DNA of 64,000 bases from Chitinophagaceae bacterium (GTDB taxonomy: Bacteria; Bacteroidota; Bacteroidia; Chitinophagales; Chitinophagaceae). Position numbers and translations under genes: made by a program. The stretch spans positions 62,001-126,000 of the forward strand of contig JANPZZ010000024.1 of NCBI GenBank assembly GCA_024707305.1, read 5' to 3'. A model generated the notes under the pieces. It was given only the letters and a program-made list of their open reading frames with translations. It ran no database searches and had not been told where the DNA came from. Shown piece by piece: positions 10,082 to 19,040 of this stretch (positions are counted from its first letter, which is position 1; each line of letters begins with the position of its first letter).

Positions 10082-10501
10082 GTGATCCGCAGTATTAAAT
10101 ATAAGTTTTCAGTTGTGTTGATTGCAAGTCAGCTATTGTTGACTGCCGTTCAATCACAGAACGCTGCAGTCAACAATGTTGACCATGGCCTTGTGCCTCC
10201 GGTTTTAAATCATAATCCATTACCACATTATGATTATGACAAACTGGATTATGGAATGAATATGGGATTGGAGCAGACACTGTCCGGGAGGATATGGTCT
10301 TGCTGGACTGCGGGCGGCGACGATCCCAATTCTTTCCTGATACTCATGCATAGTGATGATGATGGAATCACCTGGTCGAAACCGGCTTTGGTGGTTGATG
10401 CGCAGGATCCGGACATGAAAAAGAAAAAAGAGCGGTACAAAATGGTACACTCTGGCGAGATCCGCTGGGACGTATGTGGTTGTTCTTTGATCAATCTGTA
10501 A
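10082..10501 (+). CDS. Tri-modular sialidase-fold protein, piece 1 of 3 (signal peptide and start of first propeller)
   Basis: The probable start is GTG at 10082, giving the signal peptide VIRSIKYKFSVVLIASQLLL...AVQSQ, 24 bases after SusD. The mature part shows an Asp-box (SDDDGITW), the hallmark of six-bladed sialidase/BNR propellers. The frame fails just after MVH, near 10450: the next frame resumes with LWRDPLGRMWLFFDQS, so one base is missing at about 10447-10450. Pieces 10082-10501, 10474-11436 and 11477-12802 together read as one roughly 900-residue exported protein with two sialidase-like domains joined by a beta-sandwich. Glycosidase activity on an acidic sugar is plausible but not proven. 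Confidence 0.8.
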   Translation: MIRSIKYKFSVVLIASQLLLTAVQSQNAAVNNVDHGLVPPVLNHNPLPHYDYDKLDYGMNMGLEQTLSGRIWSCWTAGGDDPNSFLILMHSDDDGITWSKPALVVDAQDPDMKKKKERYKMVHSGEIRWDVCGCSLINL

Positions 10502-11436
10502 ATGATTTTGATGGACGAGCAGGAGTATGGTTTTCGGTGTGCTCAAATCCAGATGATAAAAAGCCCGTTTGGTCTGCACCAAAAAGATTGTGGCATGGCA
10601 CGGCAAAGTCGAAACCAATTGTATTGAGCAACGGCGCCTGGTTGCTACCCGTTTCTCTCCTCAACCGCGGCATCATTGACAAAAACCCTCCCACTTATCT
10701 GAATGCTTATACCGAATTGGATTCGTTGAGAATGGCACATGTGTTTATTTCATACGACCAAGGAGAAAGCTGGCAGCGACAGGGAGGTGTACGTTTTCCA
10801 GATGCGAGTTATGACGAACACCATGTTGTTGAGCGCAACAACCATGATTTATGGATGACAGCACGCACCAACAATGGAATTTGGGAAAGCGTCTCCAAAG
10901 ATCAGGGAAAAACCTGGTCGAAACCAGCGCAGCTTTTACCGCACATCAGCTCGCGTCATTTTATTCGAAGGTTGAAGTCGGGGAATATTTTGCTTGTGAA
11001 GCACGGGGAATTAAATGAACGAACAAAAACGCGCTCGAAGCTAATGGCGTTTTTATCAGGCGATGATGGGCGAACCTGGCAGGGAGGGTTGATGTTGGAT
11101 GAACGCAGAGGTATTTCTTATCCGGATGGCTTTCAGTCTGCGGAGGGTATGATATATATTTCTTACGATCATAACCGCGCGACAGATGGGCATATTATGA
11201 TGGCAAAGTTTAGTGAAGAGGATGTTTTCAACAAAAACTTCGGCAGCAAAAATGCAAGATCGAAACAGCTGATTGCAGAGCCGAAGGGATTGGATAAGCT
11301 TACACCGCCTTCGCATTTATTAAAAATGGATCGGGAAAAATCTGCACGTATCCTAAATATTCCATCTGTTGTTGCATCTGTACGTGGCGATAAAATAATG
11401 AAAGTGAAAAAAAGGCGCAAAGGTTTATACGGATAA
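10474..11436 (+). CDS. Tri-modular sialidase-fold protein, piece 2 of 3 (rest of first propeller)
   Basis: Coding sense actually resumes at 10450 (LWRDPLGRMW). Asp-boxes SYDQGESW, SKDQGKTW and SGDDGRTW mark successive propeller blades; HHVVERNNHDLWM and HISSRHFIRRLKSGNILLVKHGEL resemble conserved sialidase-fold strands with a candidate arginine. After residue LIAEPKG the chain enters a linker and a new domain (ILNIPSVVASVRGDK). The frame ends falsely at 11436 because the A run at about 11408-11414 is one base too long; with one fewer A the sense continues as KKGAKVYTDKEYLFG into piece 3. Confidence 0.8.
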   Translation: MWLFFDQSVNDFDGRAGVWFSVCSNPDDKKPVWSAPKRLWHGTAKSKPIVLSNGAWLLPVSLLNRGIIDKNPPTYLNAYTELDSLRMAHVFISYDQGESWQRQGGVRFPDASYDEHHVVERNNHDLWMTARTNNGIWESVSKDQGKTWSKPAQLLPHISSRHFIRRLKSGNILLVKHGELNERTKTRSKLMAFLSGDDGRTWQGGLMLDERRGISYPDGFQSAEGMIYISYDHNRATDGHIMMAKFSEEDVFNKNFGSKNARSKQLIAEPKGLDKLTPPSHLLKMDREKSARILNIPSVVASVRGDKIMKVKKRRKGLYG

Positions 11437-11476
11437 AGAATATCTGTTTGGTTCAATACCTTCCTGGCTCGCTGGA

Positions 11477-12802
11477 ATGGAATACATCCAAACTTCCTTT
11501 GGAGCTACGAACGATTTACATCCCATTACAGAAGGATTCGTTTACGGGATGGCGCCGGTTGGCAGCGAAGAGGAAGTTCAATTAAAAACACAGGGATTTA
11601 ATGAGACCGACTATCCTGCTTTTGGATTGATCGGAAACCTGAATAAAGAGTTTGCAGTTTATAGAAAAGATGTTACGTACGAGAAATTCAGAACCGGTCA
11701 TATTCAGGGCAGTGGTTTAACGATTTTCTTTTTCAGGAACCGTGATCTTTCCGCTCATACGTTGCCTGCAAATTTTACTTGGATGCCCGGTCCGGAATAT
11801 GGCAGGGAAGATCGCTTATGGCAGGGATGTCCGTCCATCGAAATTACTGGGCAACGCACCTGGGCAACCTGGTTCTCCGGTGGAGAACGTGAGCCGGATC
11901 GCGGAAATTATGGGATCATTTCCTATACCGAAGATGGCAGACAGTGGAAAGATCCAGCAATGGTTATTTATCATAAAGATTCCGCTGTGCGGGTGATGGA
12001 TACAGAATTATGGAAAGATCCATTAGGAAGGTTATGGATTTTTTGGACACAGAATGAAGGTGCCAAAGGATTTGATGGCTCGTGGAGCACATGGGCGATT
12101 TATACAACAAATCCCGAAGCAAATAATCCAAGCTGGACGAAACCAAAATTGATATGTAATGGCCTGACGCGTAACAAGCCAGTGGTTTTATCGACGGGCG
12201 AGTGGCTGCTTCCATCGTATGATTGGGTCACACATCAGAGTAAAGTTTATGCATCAGTTGATAAAGGAAAAACATGGAAGTATCGCGGTGGTATCACTAA
12301 TCAGCCTGATGATAATTTCTATGAACATATGGTGGTGGAGCTGAAAAATGGCGACCTGTGGATGTTGCAAAGAAATATTCAAAGCAGTATTTCAAAAGAC
12401 AAAGGAAAAACATGGTCAACCCCGGATACTTTACACCAATTCAATGCAGCCAATTCAAGATTATTTATCAGTCGGCTACAGTCAGGACGGCTCCTGTTAA
12501 TTTATAATAATGATGAAAATAAACGGCGTAAGAATCTGACGGCTTTTCTTTCTGACGACGATGGAAAAACATGGCCTTATAGCCTGGTCATTGACGAAAG
12601 GGATAACGTTTCGTATCCTGAAGCGATACAACATCCGGATGGGCTGATACAGGTTATATACGACAGGTCGCGGACAGGTGCAAAAGAAATACTGATCGCG
12701 ACATTTACGGAACAGGATATCATTAGTGGAAAATTTAAATCGCCATCATCAGAAGAAAAAATTGTGATAAGTAAGGGAGGGACGAGCAGCAGTAGTCAAT
12801 AA
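11477..12802 (+). CDS. Tri-modular sialidase-fold protein, piece 3 of 3 (beta-sandwich and second propeller)
   Basis: Real coding sense enters this frame at about 11411, reading GAKVYTDKEYLFGSIPSWLAG before the first ATG. The first 110 residues form a non-catalytic beta domain (KVYTDKEY and YIQTSFG are like accessory domains found beside other carbohydrate-active enzymes). A second sialidase-like propeller follows, with TEDGRQW, SVDKGKTW, SKDKGKTW and SDDDGKTW Asp-boxes. ELWKDPLGRLWIFWTQ echoes the corresponding strand of the first propeller, so the two are likely duplicated. No signal peptide and no ATG at the natural domain start support this being part of the upstream gene. Confidence 0.8.
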   Translation: MEYIQTSFGATNDLHPITEGFVYGMAPVGSEEEVQLKTQGFNETDYPAFGLIGNLNKEFAVYRKDVTYEKFRTGHIQGSGLTIFFFRNRDLSAHTLPANFTWMPGPEYGREDRLWQGCPSIEITGQRTWATWFSGGEREPDRGNYGIISYTEDGRQWKDPAMVIYHKDSAVRVMDTELWKDPLGRLWIFWTQNEGAKGFDGSWSTWAIYTTNPEANNPSWTKPKLICNGLTRNKPVVLSTGEWLLPSYDWVTHQSKVYASVDKGKTWKYRGGITNQPDDNFYEHMVVELKNGDLWMLQRNIQSSISKDKGKTWSTPDTLHQFNAANSRLFISRLQSGRLLLIYNNDENKRRKNLTAFLSDDDGKTWPYSLVIDERDNVSYPEAIQHPDGLIQVIYDRSRTGAKEILIATFTEQDIISGKFKSPSSEEKIVISKGGTSSSSQ

Positions 12803-12843
12803 ATGCTTAAGTGGCTAGTACCGTGGCTATAAAAATTTTTAAA

Positions 12844-14112
12844 ATGATGAAAAAAAATATAATAATTATCTGCGGGGTGCTTTTGGTTTGTTGTGCGTGC
12901 AGCAACAAAAAAGCAACGGGAGGAATGGAAAATGGGGAGAAGGAGACAGAGATTACGGTGGGCTCACGAAAAATAAAAACAAAAAAGTTTACCAGGCAGG
13001 GCACCGCGGTGGTGCCAATGTGGAACGCACAGATGGCAACTACAGAAATTAGAAATGGCGCCGGATTTACTCCCTTGACTTCCGCCGAGCACGCCAGTGT
13101 TTGGCAGCCTGCTACCAAAGAAGATGGTGCCTATAATCATTACGCCTGTTTAATTTATTATGATGGGTTGTTTTATGCAATGTGGGGTAATCATACATTA
13201 GGGGAAGATGCACCGGGCCAGCGAGTATTGTATTCCAGCACTGCAAACTGGAAAGAATGGAGTGAACCAAGGGAGTTATTTGCTGCACCGGGTCCAGTTC
13301 TTCCACGCACCGAAGATGGAATTCATTTCAAGCCCGACAGGTGGGCAATTGTCGACAATGAATTGTATGCGGTGGTATATGTACATGGGGCCGGTCGATA
13401 TCCAATAGCCAGGAAAATAGAAACGGATGGAACTATTGGAGATCCTTTTCTCGTGGAATCAGTACCTGCCAACGGATCGCTGCCGGATTATATGCAGGGA
13501 ACGCAAAACACATTGTTGCCTATTGCCACAAAAATCAGTAACTGGTATAAAGAAAATGGCCATATCAGCTGGTGGGCAGATGCAGCAAAAGGTGTACAAC
13601 GAACGGCTATTGATGGCGCAAGCCTGATAGAAAGTTTCATGTACAAAACAAAGGATGGTGAAGATGTAGTGATGCTTCGCAACTGGGGCACCAGTGCTAA
13701 CCCCGTACATAACAACAGGATGTATGTAAGCTTTAAAAAAGGTGCTGGTGGCTGGGGAAAGCTTTATCCAACTGATATTCCAGACGCTCCCAGCAGGGCA
13801 CAGGCTATCACTCTTCCCGACGGAAGAATTGTTTTAATAGGCAATCAAAATGTACCGCGGTTTGATGCAGCTCTTTATTTAGACAGAGACCCAATGACTT
13901 TATCTGTCAGCAATGATGGATATGTGTTTGATAAAGTGTATTCGTACCGCACCGGTTCTCCCACCACATACAGAATAGCTGGAGTGGGAGGACGAAATCC
14001 AGGATTTGCATACTCCAGTTCAATTGTACAGGGGGAGTATCTATATACATTATATTCTATCGGAAAAGAAGACATGGCTATTTCAAGGGTAGCGTTGTCT
14101 GAAATCAGATAA
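12844..14112 (+). CDS. Lipoprotein with sialidase-like beta-propeller
   Basis: About 422 residues from the tandem ATGs at 12844/12847; the GTG at 12811 would add an unlikely leader. MKKNIIIICGVLLVCCACSNKK is a lipoprotein signal, although the residue three before the cysteine is unusual. The body has repeated beta-strand blocks (GAYNHYACLIYYDGLFYAMW, VLYSSTANWKEWSEP, DRWAIVDNELYAVVYVHGAG, MYVSFKKGAGGW, RAQAITLPDGRIVLIGNQ) that look like exo-sialidase/BNR-like propellers without strict Asp-boxes. It lies 41 bases after the tri-modular protein in the same direction. I infer a surface glycosidase or lyase acting on the same glycan; the exact family is not known to me. Confidence 0.75.
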   Translation: MMKKNIIIICGVLLVCCACSNKKATGGMENGEKETEITVGSRKIKTKKFTRQGTAVVPMWNAQMATTEIRNGAGFTPLTSAEHASVWQPATKEDGAYNHYACLIYYDGLFYAMWGNHTLGEDAPGQRVLYSSTANWKEWSEPRELFAAPGPVLPRTEDGIHFKPDRWAIVDNELYAVVYVHGAGRYPIARKIETDGTIGDPFLVESVPANGSLPDYMQGTQNTLLPIATKISNWYKENGHISWWADAAKGVQRTAIDGASLIESFMYKTKDGEDVVMLRNWGTSANPVHNNRMYVSFKKGAGGWGKLYPTDIPDAPSRAQAITLPDGRIVLIGNQNVPRFDAALYLDRDPMTLSVSNDGYVFDKVYSYRTGSPTTYRIAGVGGRNPGFAYSSSIVQGEYLYTLYSIGKEDMAISRVALSEIR

Positions 14113-14136
14113 TTGAAACAAGATGAAATTTTGGTT

Positions 14137-15007
14137 ATGAAGAAAAATACTTTATGCCGGCTATTATTCTACTGTATGCCCGTACTTTTTTTGCACGGAA
14201 CAGTTGAATGCACAGCATACTTCTACAAAAGAGGAAGTATTATACAATGGTATCGTATTAAAAGGCGAGTGGCCACCGAAAACGGAAGATCCATTGTCGT
14301 CGATGCCCATGCGGGTTCCTTATCTTGAAAATCCGCCTTCGGTTATTCCAATAGATAAAGGGCGCCAGCTTTTTGTAGACGATTTCCTGGTGGAGTCTAC
14401 AAACCTGCAACGTGTGTTTCATCAGGCAAATAAATTCGGTAACAACCCAGTGTTTTTCCCGACAACAAAAGAGGAGCTGAAACCTTATGCAGGTTATAGT
14501 GCAGTAACTTATCTGGGACAGGGCGGCGTATTTTATGATCCTTCTGCGCAACATTTTAAAATGTTTTATACAGCCGGATGGCGCGGTGGCCTTGCCCTGG
14601 CCACAAGTAAAGACCTGGTAAACTGGGAGCGTCCTAATCTCGGATTGGTGGGGAATAATAACATCATTCTTCCTGCAGGCCCTCAAAACGCGGGAGGCGA
14701 TAATGCTGTCTGGCTGGATTTGTATACGAACGACTCTTCGCAACGATACAAAGCCATTTTTGAAAGGTTGGTTGATGGCGCCTGGTCGCAGAATTATCCC
14801 AGTAAATCGGCGAGTCCCACGCACACGGTTCATACGTCTGCCGACGGAAGAATCTGGTCGCAAGGAGTTGAAATGGGTAAAGCATCCGACTACACTTCTT
14901 TTTTTATAACCCGTTTAGAAATGTTTGGGCATACAGTATTAAACGAAATACCAAAAGAGGCCGGGCGAGGTTTTATACCGAAAAACCAGACTTCATCAAA
15001 AATGTAA
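14137..15007 (+). CDS. Secreted beta-propeller glycosidase-like protein (KQLFVDD-type), piece 1 of 2
   Basis: The ATG at 14137 begins a signal peptide (MKKNTLCRLLFYCMPVLFL), but the frame is lost between the T run at 14186-14192 and 14204, where sense continues as LNAQHTSTKEEVLYNG. The mature protein shows RQLFVDDFLVESTNLQRVFH, a start known from large families of GH32/GH43-like five-bladed propeller proteins. FKMFYTAGWRGGLALATSKDLVNWERP follows. A second shift lies at the T run near 14899-14905 (one T missing): corrected sense reads FFYNPFRNVWAYSIKRNTKRGRARFYTEKP and joins piece 2. Exact activity is unknown. Confidence 0.78.
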
Positions 15008-15021
15008 ACTGGGACAGTGCC

Positions 15022-15840
15022 GTGTATTGGGTTGGCGCAGATACTTTAGATAAAGCGGATCCGGTAGTCAATGACCGACCGCAGTTGTATAGCTTAAATG
15101 CAGTTGCCTATGAAAGCATTATGCTCGGTGAATTTTACATCCACCTGGGGCCGCACAACAGTGTATGCGAGGAAGGAGAATTCCCAAAGATCACAGAATT
15201 AAAATTGGGCTTTAGTCGTGATGGCTTTCACTGGCATCGTCCCGAGCGCACACCATTTATCGCACCAACGCAAAAGGAAGGGGATTGGGATCGTGCATAT
15301 CTCCATGGCACCAACGGCGTATTCCTGGTGATGGGCGATTCTCTTTGGTTTCCCTATACCGGGTACGCTGGTGTTGCTCCCGATGGATCGAAAGGGATGT
15401 ATACCGGCGCAAGTATAGGAATGGCAACATTAAGAAGAGATGGTTTTGCTTCAATGGAAACGAGTGGTAAAAAGGGTGTGTTGCTCACAAAGCCGGTAGT
15501 GTTTTCAGGCTCACAGTTATTTGTAAACATTGATAATCCGAAAGGCGAATTAAAAGTAGAAGTGCTGGATGAATCGGGTAAAAAAATCAAAGGATTCGGC
15601 ACAGCAGAATGTGTGCCGGTAAGTACTAACAGCACGATTCACAAAATAACATGGAAAGGGAAGGAGTCTCTCGCGGAGCTCGCAGGGAAAAATGTTCGCT
15701 TCCGGTTTCATTTATCAAATGGGAAACTTTATTCCTTCTGGGTAAGTGCCGATGAGAACGGAGCCAGCAATGGCTACCTCGGAGGCGGTGGGCCCGGATA
15801 TGAAGGTGTTGTTGACAACAAAGGTTTGAAAGCTTATTAA
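15022..15840 (+). CDS. Secreted beta-propeller glycosidase-like protein, piece 2 of 2
   Basis: Continues the previous entry; coding sense reaches this frame from about 14903. Propeller strands GLKLGFSRDGFHWHRPERTPFI-like (here ELKLGFSRDGFHWHRPERTP) and GDWDRAYLHGTNGVFLVMGDSLWFPYTGYAG are followed by a C-terminal beta-sandwich (about the last 100 residues: GSQLFVNIDNPKGELKVEVLD, LAGKNVRFRFHLSNGKLYSFW) of the kind that packs on GH32-type propellers. The stop is 11 bases before the BASS transporter, so they are probably co-transcribed. Confidence 0.78.
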   Translation: MYWVGADTLDKADPVVNDRPQLYSLNAVAYESIMLGEFYIHLGPHNSVCEEGEFPKITELKLGFSRDGFHWHRPERTPFIAPTQKEGDWDRAYLHGTNGVFLVMGDSLWFPYTGYAGVAPDGSKGMYTGASIGMATLRRDGFASMETSGKKGVLLTKPVVFSGSQLFVNIDNPKGELKVEVLDESGKKIKGFGTAECVPVSTNSTIHKITWKGKESLAELAGKNVRFRFHLSNGKLYSFWVSADENGASNGYLGGGGPGYEGVVDNKGLKAY

Positions 15841-15851
15841 ACTGATTAGTA

Positions 15852-16937
15852 ATGAAATTTTCGAAATTATTTTACGTACTGGCTTTATTGAGCGCACTGG
15901 TCGCTATTGGACTGGCTATTGCTGGAAACAAAGCAGAAACAGGTCCTGCGGTTATCTTTTTATTTATCGCATTGGCAATTGCCTTCCAGGGTAGTGAAAA
16001 GCTGAAAGGGTTTAGTTACACGATGGTTGTATTATCCGCTGTGTCAATGGCAATGTATTATCCTGCATTGTTTAAAAAATGGGGTGATTTTGATGTAAGC
16101 GTGCTTGTTGTACCGCTTATACAACTGATCATGTTCGGGATGGGAACATCCATGAGTTTCCGCGATTTTTTAGGTGTTGCCAAGTCGCCCACAGGGGTTG
16201 TGATAGGAGTTGTAAGTCACTTTATAATAATGCCTCTCCTTGGTTTTACGCTGGCGTATTTCAGCGGCTTTGAGCCTGAAATTGCGGCAGGCATCATCCT
16301 CATTGGTTGCTCTCCGAATGGGATGGCCTCTAATGTAATTGCCTACCTGGCAAAAGCAAATGTTGCGTTGTCGATTACTATCACCGCCGTTTCCACTTCA
16401 CTCGCGCCATTTGTTACACCTTTTTTAATGAAGTTTCTCGCCGGCGAGCTCATTGAAATCAACGTATGGCACATGATGATGGAAATAATGAAGATGGTGA
16501 TTTTCCCGATTGCTGCAGGGTTGTTATTCAATCATTTCTTTAGTGGGAAATTTAAATGGCTCGATAAAGCGATGCCTTATGTTTCCATGTTTGGTATTGC
16601 ATTCTCCATTGTTGTTATTGCTGCTTCAGGCAGGGATAATTTACTCAGCATTGGACCCTTATTGCTTTTGATCGTCCTCATCCATAACATAACCGGTTAT
16701 TTTCTCGGATACTGGTCGGCGCGATTATTTAAAATGAAAGAAAGGGATTGCAGAACAGTTGCAATCGAAGTTGGTATGCAAAACGGCGGATTGGCGACCG
16801 GTATTGCGAAAAGCCTCGGCAAACTGGCCACGCTGGGATTGGCTGCAGGCGTATTTGGCCCATTAATGAATGTTACCGGTTCCATACTGGCTTCCTGGTG
16901 GCACAAAAAAACTCCAAAAGATGAAGTTGAGTCATAG
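15852..16937 (+). CDS. Bile acid:sodium symporter (BASS) family transporter
   Basis: 361 residues, about ten hydrophobic helices, inner membrane. Family signatures include FGMGTSMSFRDF, LIGCSPNGMASNVIAYLAKANVALSIT (the crossover-helix region) and EVGMQNGGLATGIAKSLGKLA. BASS proteins take up organic acids with sodium; bacterial members include pantothenate and 2-keto-acid carriers. Placed between glycosidase-like proteins and a kinase/aldolase pair, it may import an acidic sugar or keto-acid released outside (inference). Its last 17 bases overlap the start of the kinase gene, implying translational coupling. Confidence 0.92.
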   Translation: MKFSKLFYVLALLSALVAIGLAIAGNKAETGPAVIFLFIALAIAFQGSEKLKGFSYTMVVLSAVSMAMYYPALFKKWGDFDVSVLVVPLIQLIMFGMGTSMSFRDFLGVAKSPTGVVIGVVSHFIIMPLLGFTLAYFSGFEPEIAAGIILIGCSPNGMASNVIAYLAKANVALSITITAVSTSLAPFVTPFLMKFLAGELIEINVWHMMMEIMKMVIFPIAAGLLFNHFFSGKFKWLDKAMPYVSMFGIAFSIVVIAASGRDNLLSIGPLLLLIVLIHNITGYFLGYWSARLFKMKERDCRTVAIEVGMQNGGLATGIAKSLGKLATLGLAAGVFGPLMNVTGSILASWWHKKTPKDEVES

Positions 16938-17661
16938 AAAGAATATTTACTACTGGAAGACAGACAGACCGTACGGTGAGGGAAATGTGCAACGTCCGAA
17001 TAATGCCGATGTGCAGGATCTAACAGTTTTATTGCGAAATTATCTTGTCAATTACTTTCGAATAGATTTGATTGACCTGCGACCCGGAAACGGACAGGGA
17101 AATCATGTTACCTTTCTTGCAGATTATCCAGATACCACCTATTTCATCCGAATAGAAAATGGACCTGAGATGGACGATTACATGGATGTGGAGTCGGCAG
17201 TACTAAAGAAAGTAAATGCAATCGGCGTTCCTTCACCCAGGGTATTTCATTCTGATAAATCCCGATTGCACGTGCCCTTTGCGATTCAGATAATTGAGTA
17301 TATAGATTGTGTAGACCTGAATGTGTTGGATAAAGACGGTAAACTAGATATCCTGCCGATTGCGGAAAAAATCGGTGCCTATGTTGCGAAGTGGCAAAGT
17401 ATCACTTTTAAGAAGTTTGGACTTTTCGATGCGGCTGCATTTGCAACTGATAATGCACTCGTAGGTTTTCATGACAATTATCGCGATTATTTTTTTCTTA
17501 AATTGGGACAGGCATCTTCAATTTCTGAAGCAGACTTCTTTCCTGGAAAAGAAACAGGTGGAAGAAATAAAAGTACTGGTAGAAAGCCATCGTCACCTGC
17601 TGGATATTTCGCAAGGTTGTCTGGTACACAAAGACCTCGCACTATGGAACATCCTGGGTGA
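16921..17661 (+). CDS. APH-fold phosphotransferase (kinase), piece 1 of 2
   Basis: The ATG at 16921 overlaps the BASS gene. The N-lobe of an aminoglycoside-phosphotransferase-like kinase is visible: a glycine-containing loop (LRPGNGQGNHVTFLADY), TYFIRIENG with E, and QIIEYIDCVDLN at the hinge. The frame is true until about 17541, then reads nonsense to 17661. An extra C near 17542-17545 explains the loss: corrected sense is EADFFLEKKQVEEIKVLVESH. APH-fold kinases phosphorylate small hydroxylated substrates, including sugars and homoserine. In this operon a sugar or sugar-acid kinase is most plausible. Confidence 0.8.
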   Translation: MKLSHRKNIYYWKTDRPYGEGNVQRPNNADVQDLTVLLRNYLVNYFRIDLIDLRPGNGQGNHVTFLADYPDTTYFIRIENGPEMDDYMDVESAVLKKVNAIGVPSPRVFHSDKSRLHVPFAIQIIEYIDCVDLNVLDKDGKLDILPIAEKIGAYVAKWQSITFKKFGLFDAAAFATDNALVGFHDNYRDYFFLKLGQASSISEADFFPGKETGGRNKSTGRKPSSPAGYFARLSGTQRPRTMEHPG

Positions 17662-18013
17662 TTCAAAACAGATAAGAGGTTTTATTGACTGGAGTGATGC
17701 TATTTCCGGCGATGATATGGATGATCTTTCACTACTGGCCTGCTTTCATTCAGGGGAAGTATTGAGTGCTGCATTGAAAGGATTTGAGCTGGAAAAAAGA
17801 TTGCCGCCTTTTTACGAAGAGAAGTTGTGGCTGCACTTGTTGCGAAACATTATTTCGAAAGCAGTAATCCGGGTGCGGGGCAATTATTTCGACAAACCAG
17901 ACAGCTTTTTCATGAATAATTCTGGTAGCGTGGATTTAAGAATGTTCACAATGGAACGCATTCATGCCGCGTGTGAAGGCTTGAAAGGGAATAAAAAAAT
18001 AACGGATCTTTAA
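17471..18013 (+). CDS. APH-fold phosphotransferase (kinase), piece 2 of 2
   Basis: True coding starts at about 17545 in this frame. It holds the catalytic loop VHKDLALWNIL (HxDxxxxN with catalytic Asp) and the metal-binding GFIDWSDA (IDW-D), both intact, so the enzyme is probably functional once the indel is corrected. The C-terminal helices follow. The stop lies 10 bases before the aldolase ATG. Confidence 0.8.
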   Translation: MTIIAIIFFLNWDRHLQFLKQTSFLEKKQVEEIKVLVESHRHLLDISQGCLVHKDLALWNILGDSKQIRGFIDWSDAISGDDMDDLSLLACFHSGEVLSAALKGFELEKRLPPFYEEKLWLHLLRNIISKAVIRVRGNYFDKPDSFFMNNSGSVDLRMFTMERIHAACEGLKGNKKITDL

Positions 18014-18023
18014 TTCAACGATA

Positions 18024-18764
18024 ATGAATAAAACGGACAGATTTCGCCAATCGCCCAGTACCACAGGTACGTTCTTAAGTTCTGGCGCTGCGGTTGCAAC
18101 GGAAATAGCAACACAGTTTCCATTCGCATGGATTTTGCTAGATATGGAACATGGCGGAATTGCTGCGCATTCAATAGCTGATCACTTAAGGGCTTTTGCA
18201 GGTAAAGAAGTAGCAGCGATTGTGAGAGTACCATCTATTGATCCGGTATTAATAGGCAAAGTGTTGGATGAAGGTGCCGATGGAATTATGTTGCCTCACG
18301 CAACTTCAGCCGAACATGTAAAAGCCTGCGTAGCCGCAATGTATTATAGTCCGAAAGGTCGTCGCGGTTTTTCATCATCCACGCGTCAATACAATTATGG
18401 GATGAATGTTCCCGCCGATGTAACTGCTGCGAACAAGCCGCTGTTGTTTGCGCAGATTGAAGATGTGGAAGGAGTTCATAATGCGAACGAAATTGCTGCA
18501 GTGGCGGAAGTAGATGTATTATTTGTAGGACCAGCAGATCTTAAACTTGCATTGAAGCATAACGCGGCAGCGGATCTTAGTTTTGAAACTTCACTTGAAA
18601 TGGTAGCAGCAGCTGCTGCTGCGAATAATAAAAAGGCAGGAATTCTTGTTCGGGATTCTCAGTTACATGAGGCTGTAAAAAAGCTGAATTACTCCTGCAT
18701 CGCAATGGGTTCTGATATTGCTATTCTTCGGTCAGGGTTCCAGAAAATTATAGAAAGTTTTTGA
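18024..18764 (+). CDS. HpcH/HpaI-family class II aldolase
   Basis: 246 residues, a full-length member of the HpcH/HpaI (phosphoenolpyruvate/pyruvate domain) family. These divalent-metal enzymes split 2-keto-3-deoxy (often 4-hydroxy) acids into pyruvate plus an aldehyde. Visible marks: GTFLSSG start strand, ILLDMEHGGI (catalytic His region), VRVPSIDPVLIGKVLDEGADGIMLPH, RRGFSSSTRQYNYG (conserved arginines), AQIEDVEGV with the metal-binding Glu, and LFVGPADLKLAL with the metal-binding Asp (usually GPxDL). It is the last gene of the PUL-like operon, which argues for breakdown of a keto-deoxy sugar acid, perhaps after phosphorylation by the kinase upstream. Confidence 0.92.
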   Translation: MNKTDRFRQSPSTTGTFLSSGAAVATEIATQFPFAWILLDMEHGGIAAHSIADHLRAFAGKEVAAIVRVPSIDPVLIGKVLDEGADGIMLPHATSAEHVKACVAAMYYSPKGRRGFSSSTRQYNYGMNVPADVTAANKPLLFAQIEDVEGVHNANEIAAVAEVDVLFVGPADLKLALKHNAAADLSFETSLEMVAAAAAANNKKAGILVRDSQLHEAVKKLNYSCIAMGSDIAILRSGFQKIIESF

Positions 18765-18767
18765 TTG

Positions 18768-18825
18768 GATGGGGGATGGGAGATAGGGGATGGAGGAGGG
18801 GAGGTGGGTGATGGTGGATGGTGGA
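18768..18825. repeat. G-rich heptad repeat array (left arm)
   Basis: About eight imperfect 7-base units of the form GATGGNN (GATGGGG, GATGGGA, ..., GATGGTG) directly after the aldolase stop. On the other strand this is the same heptad seen at 19041-19117, so the two arrays are inverted relative to each other. Confidence 0.8.
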
Positions 18826-19040
18826 CTAGAAGGATATAAATTCTTTTAATTCTGCATCTTGCTATTTTTTTTAAACCGCTCAAAATTCTCCAACAAGATT
18901 CTACCTTAAGTATTCATTCATCACCGGCTTCCTTTGGAATAAAATTTTTGTTAACCGATACCTGAATCAATGTGTCGGGTTCACGACCCAACCCCTCTGC
19001 AACATTCGCTTTTCACGTCGATATTTCCTGTATCATACTC
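18826..19040. other. Intergenic stretch between the two heptad arrays
   Basis: About 215 bases with no credible gene. It is AT-rich with no clear terminator; if the flanking inverted arrays pair, this would be the loop. Confidence 0.5.

Noticed and set aside
5064..18764. Standard sialic acid (nan) catabolic operon
   Set aside because: No N-acetylneuraminate lyase or NanE-type epimerase lies in this locus; the aldolase is HpcH/HpaI type.
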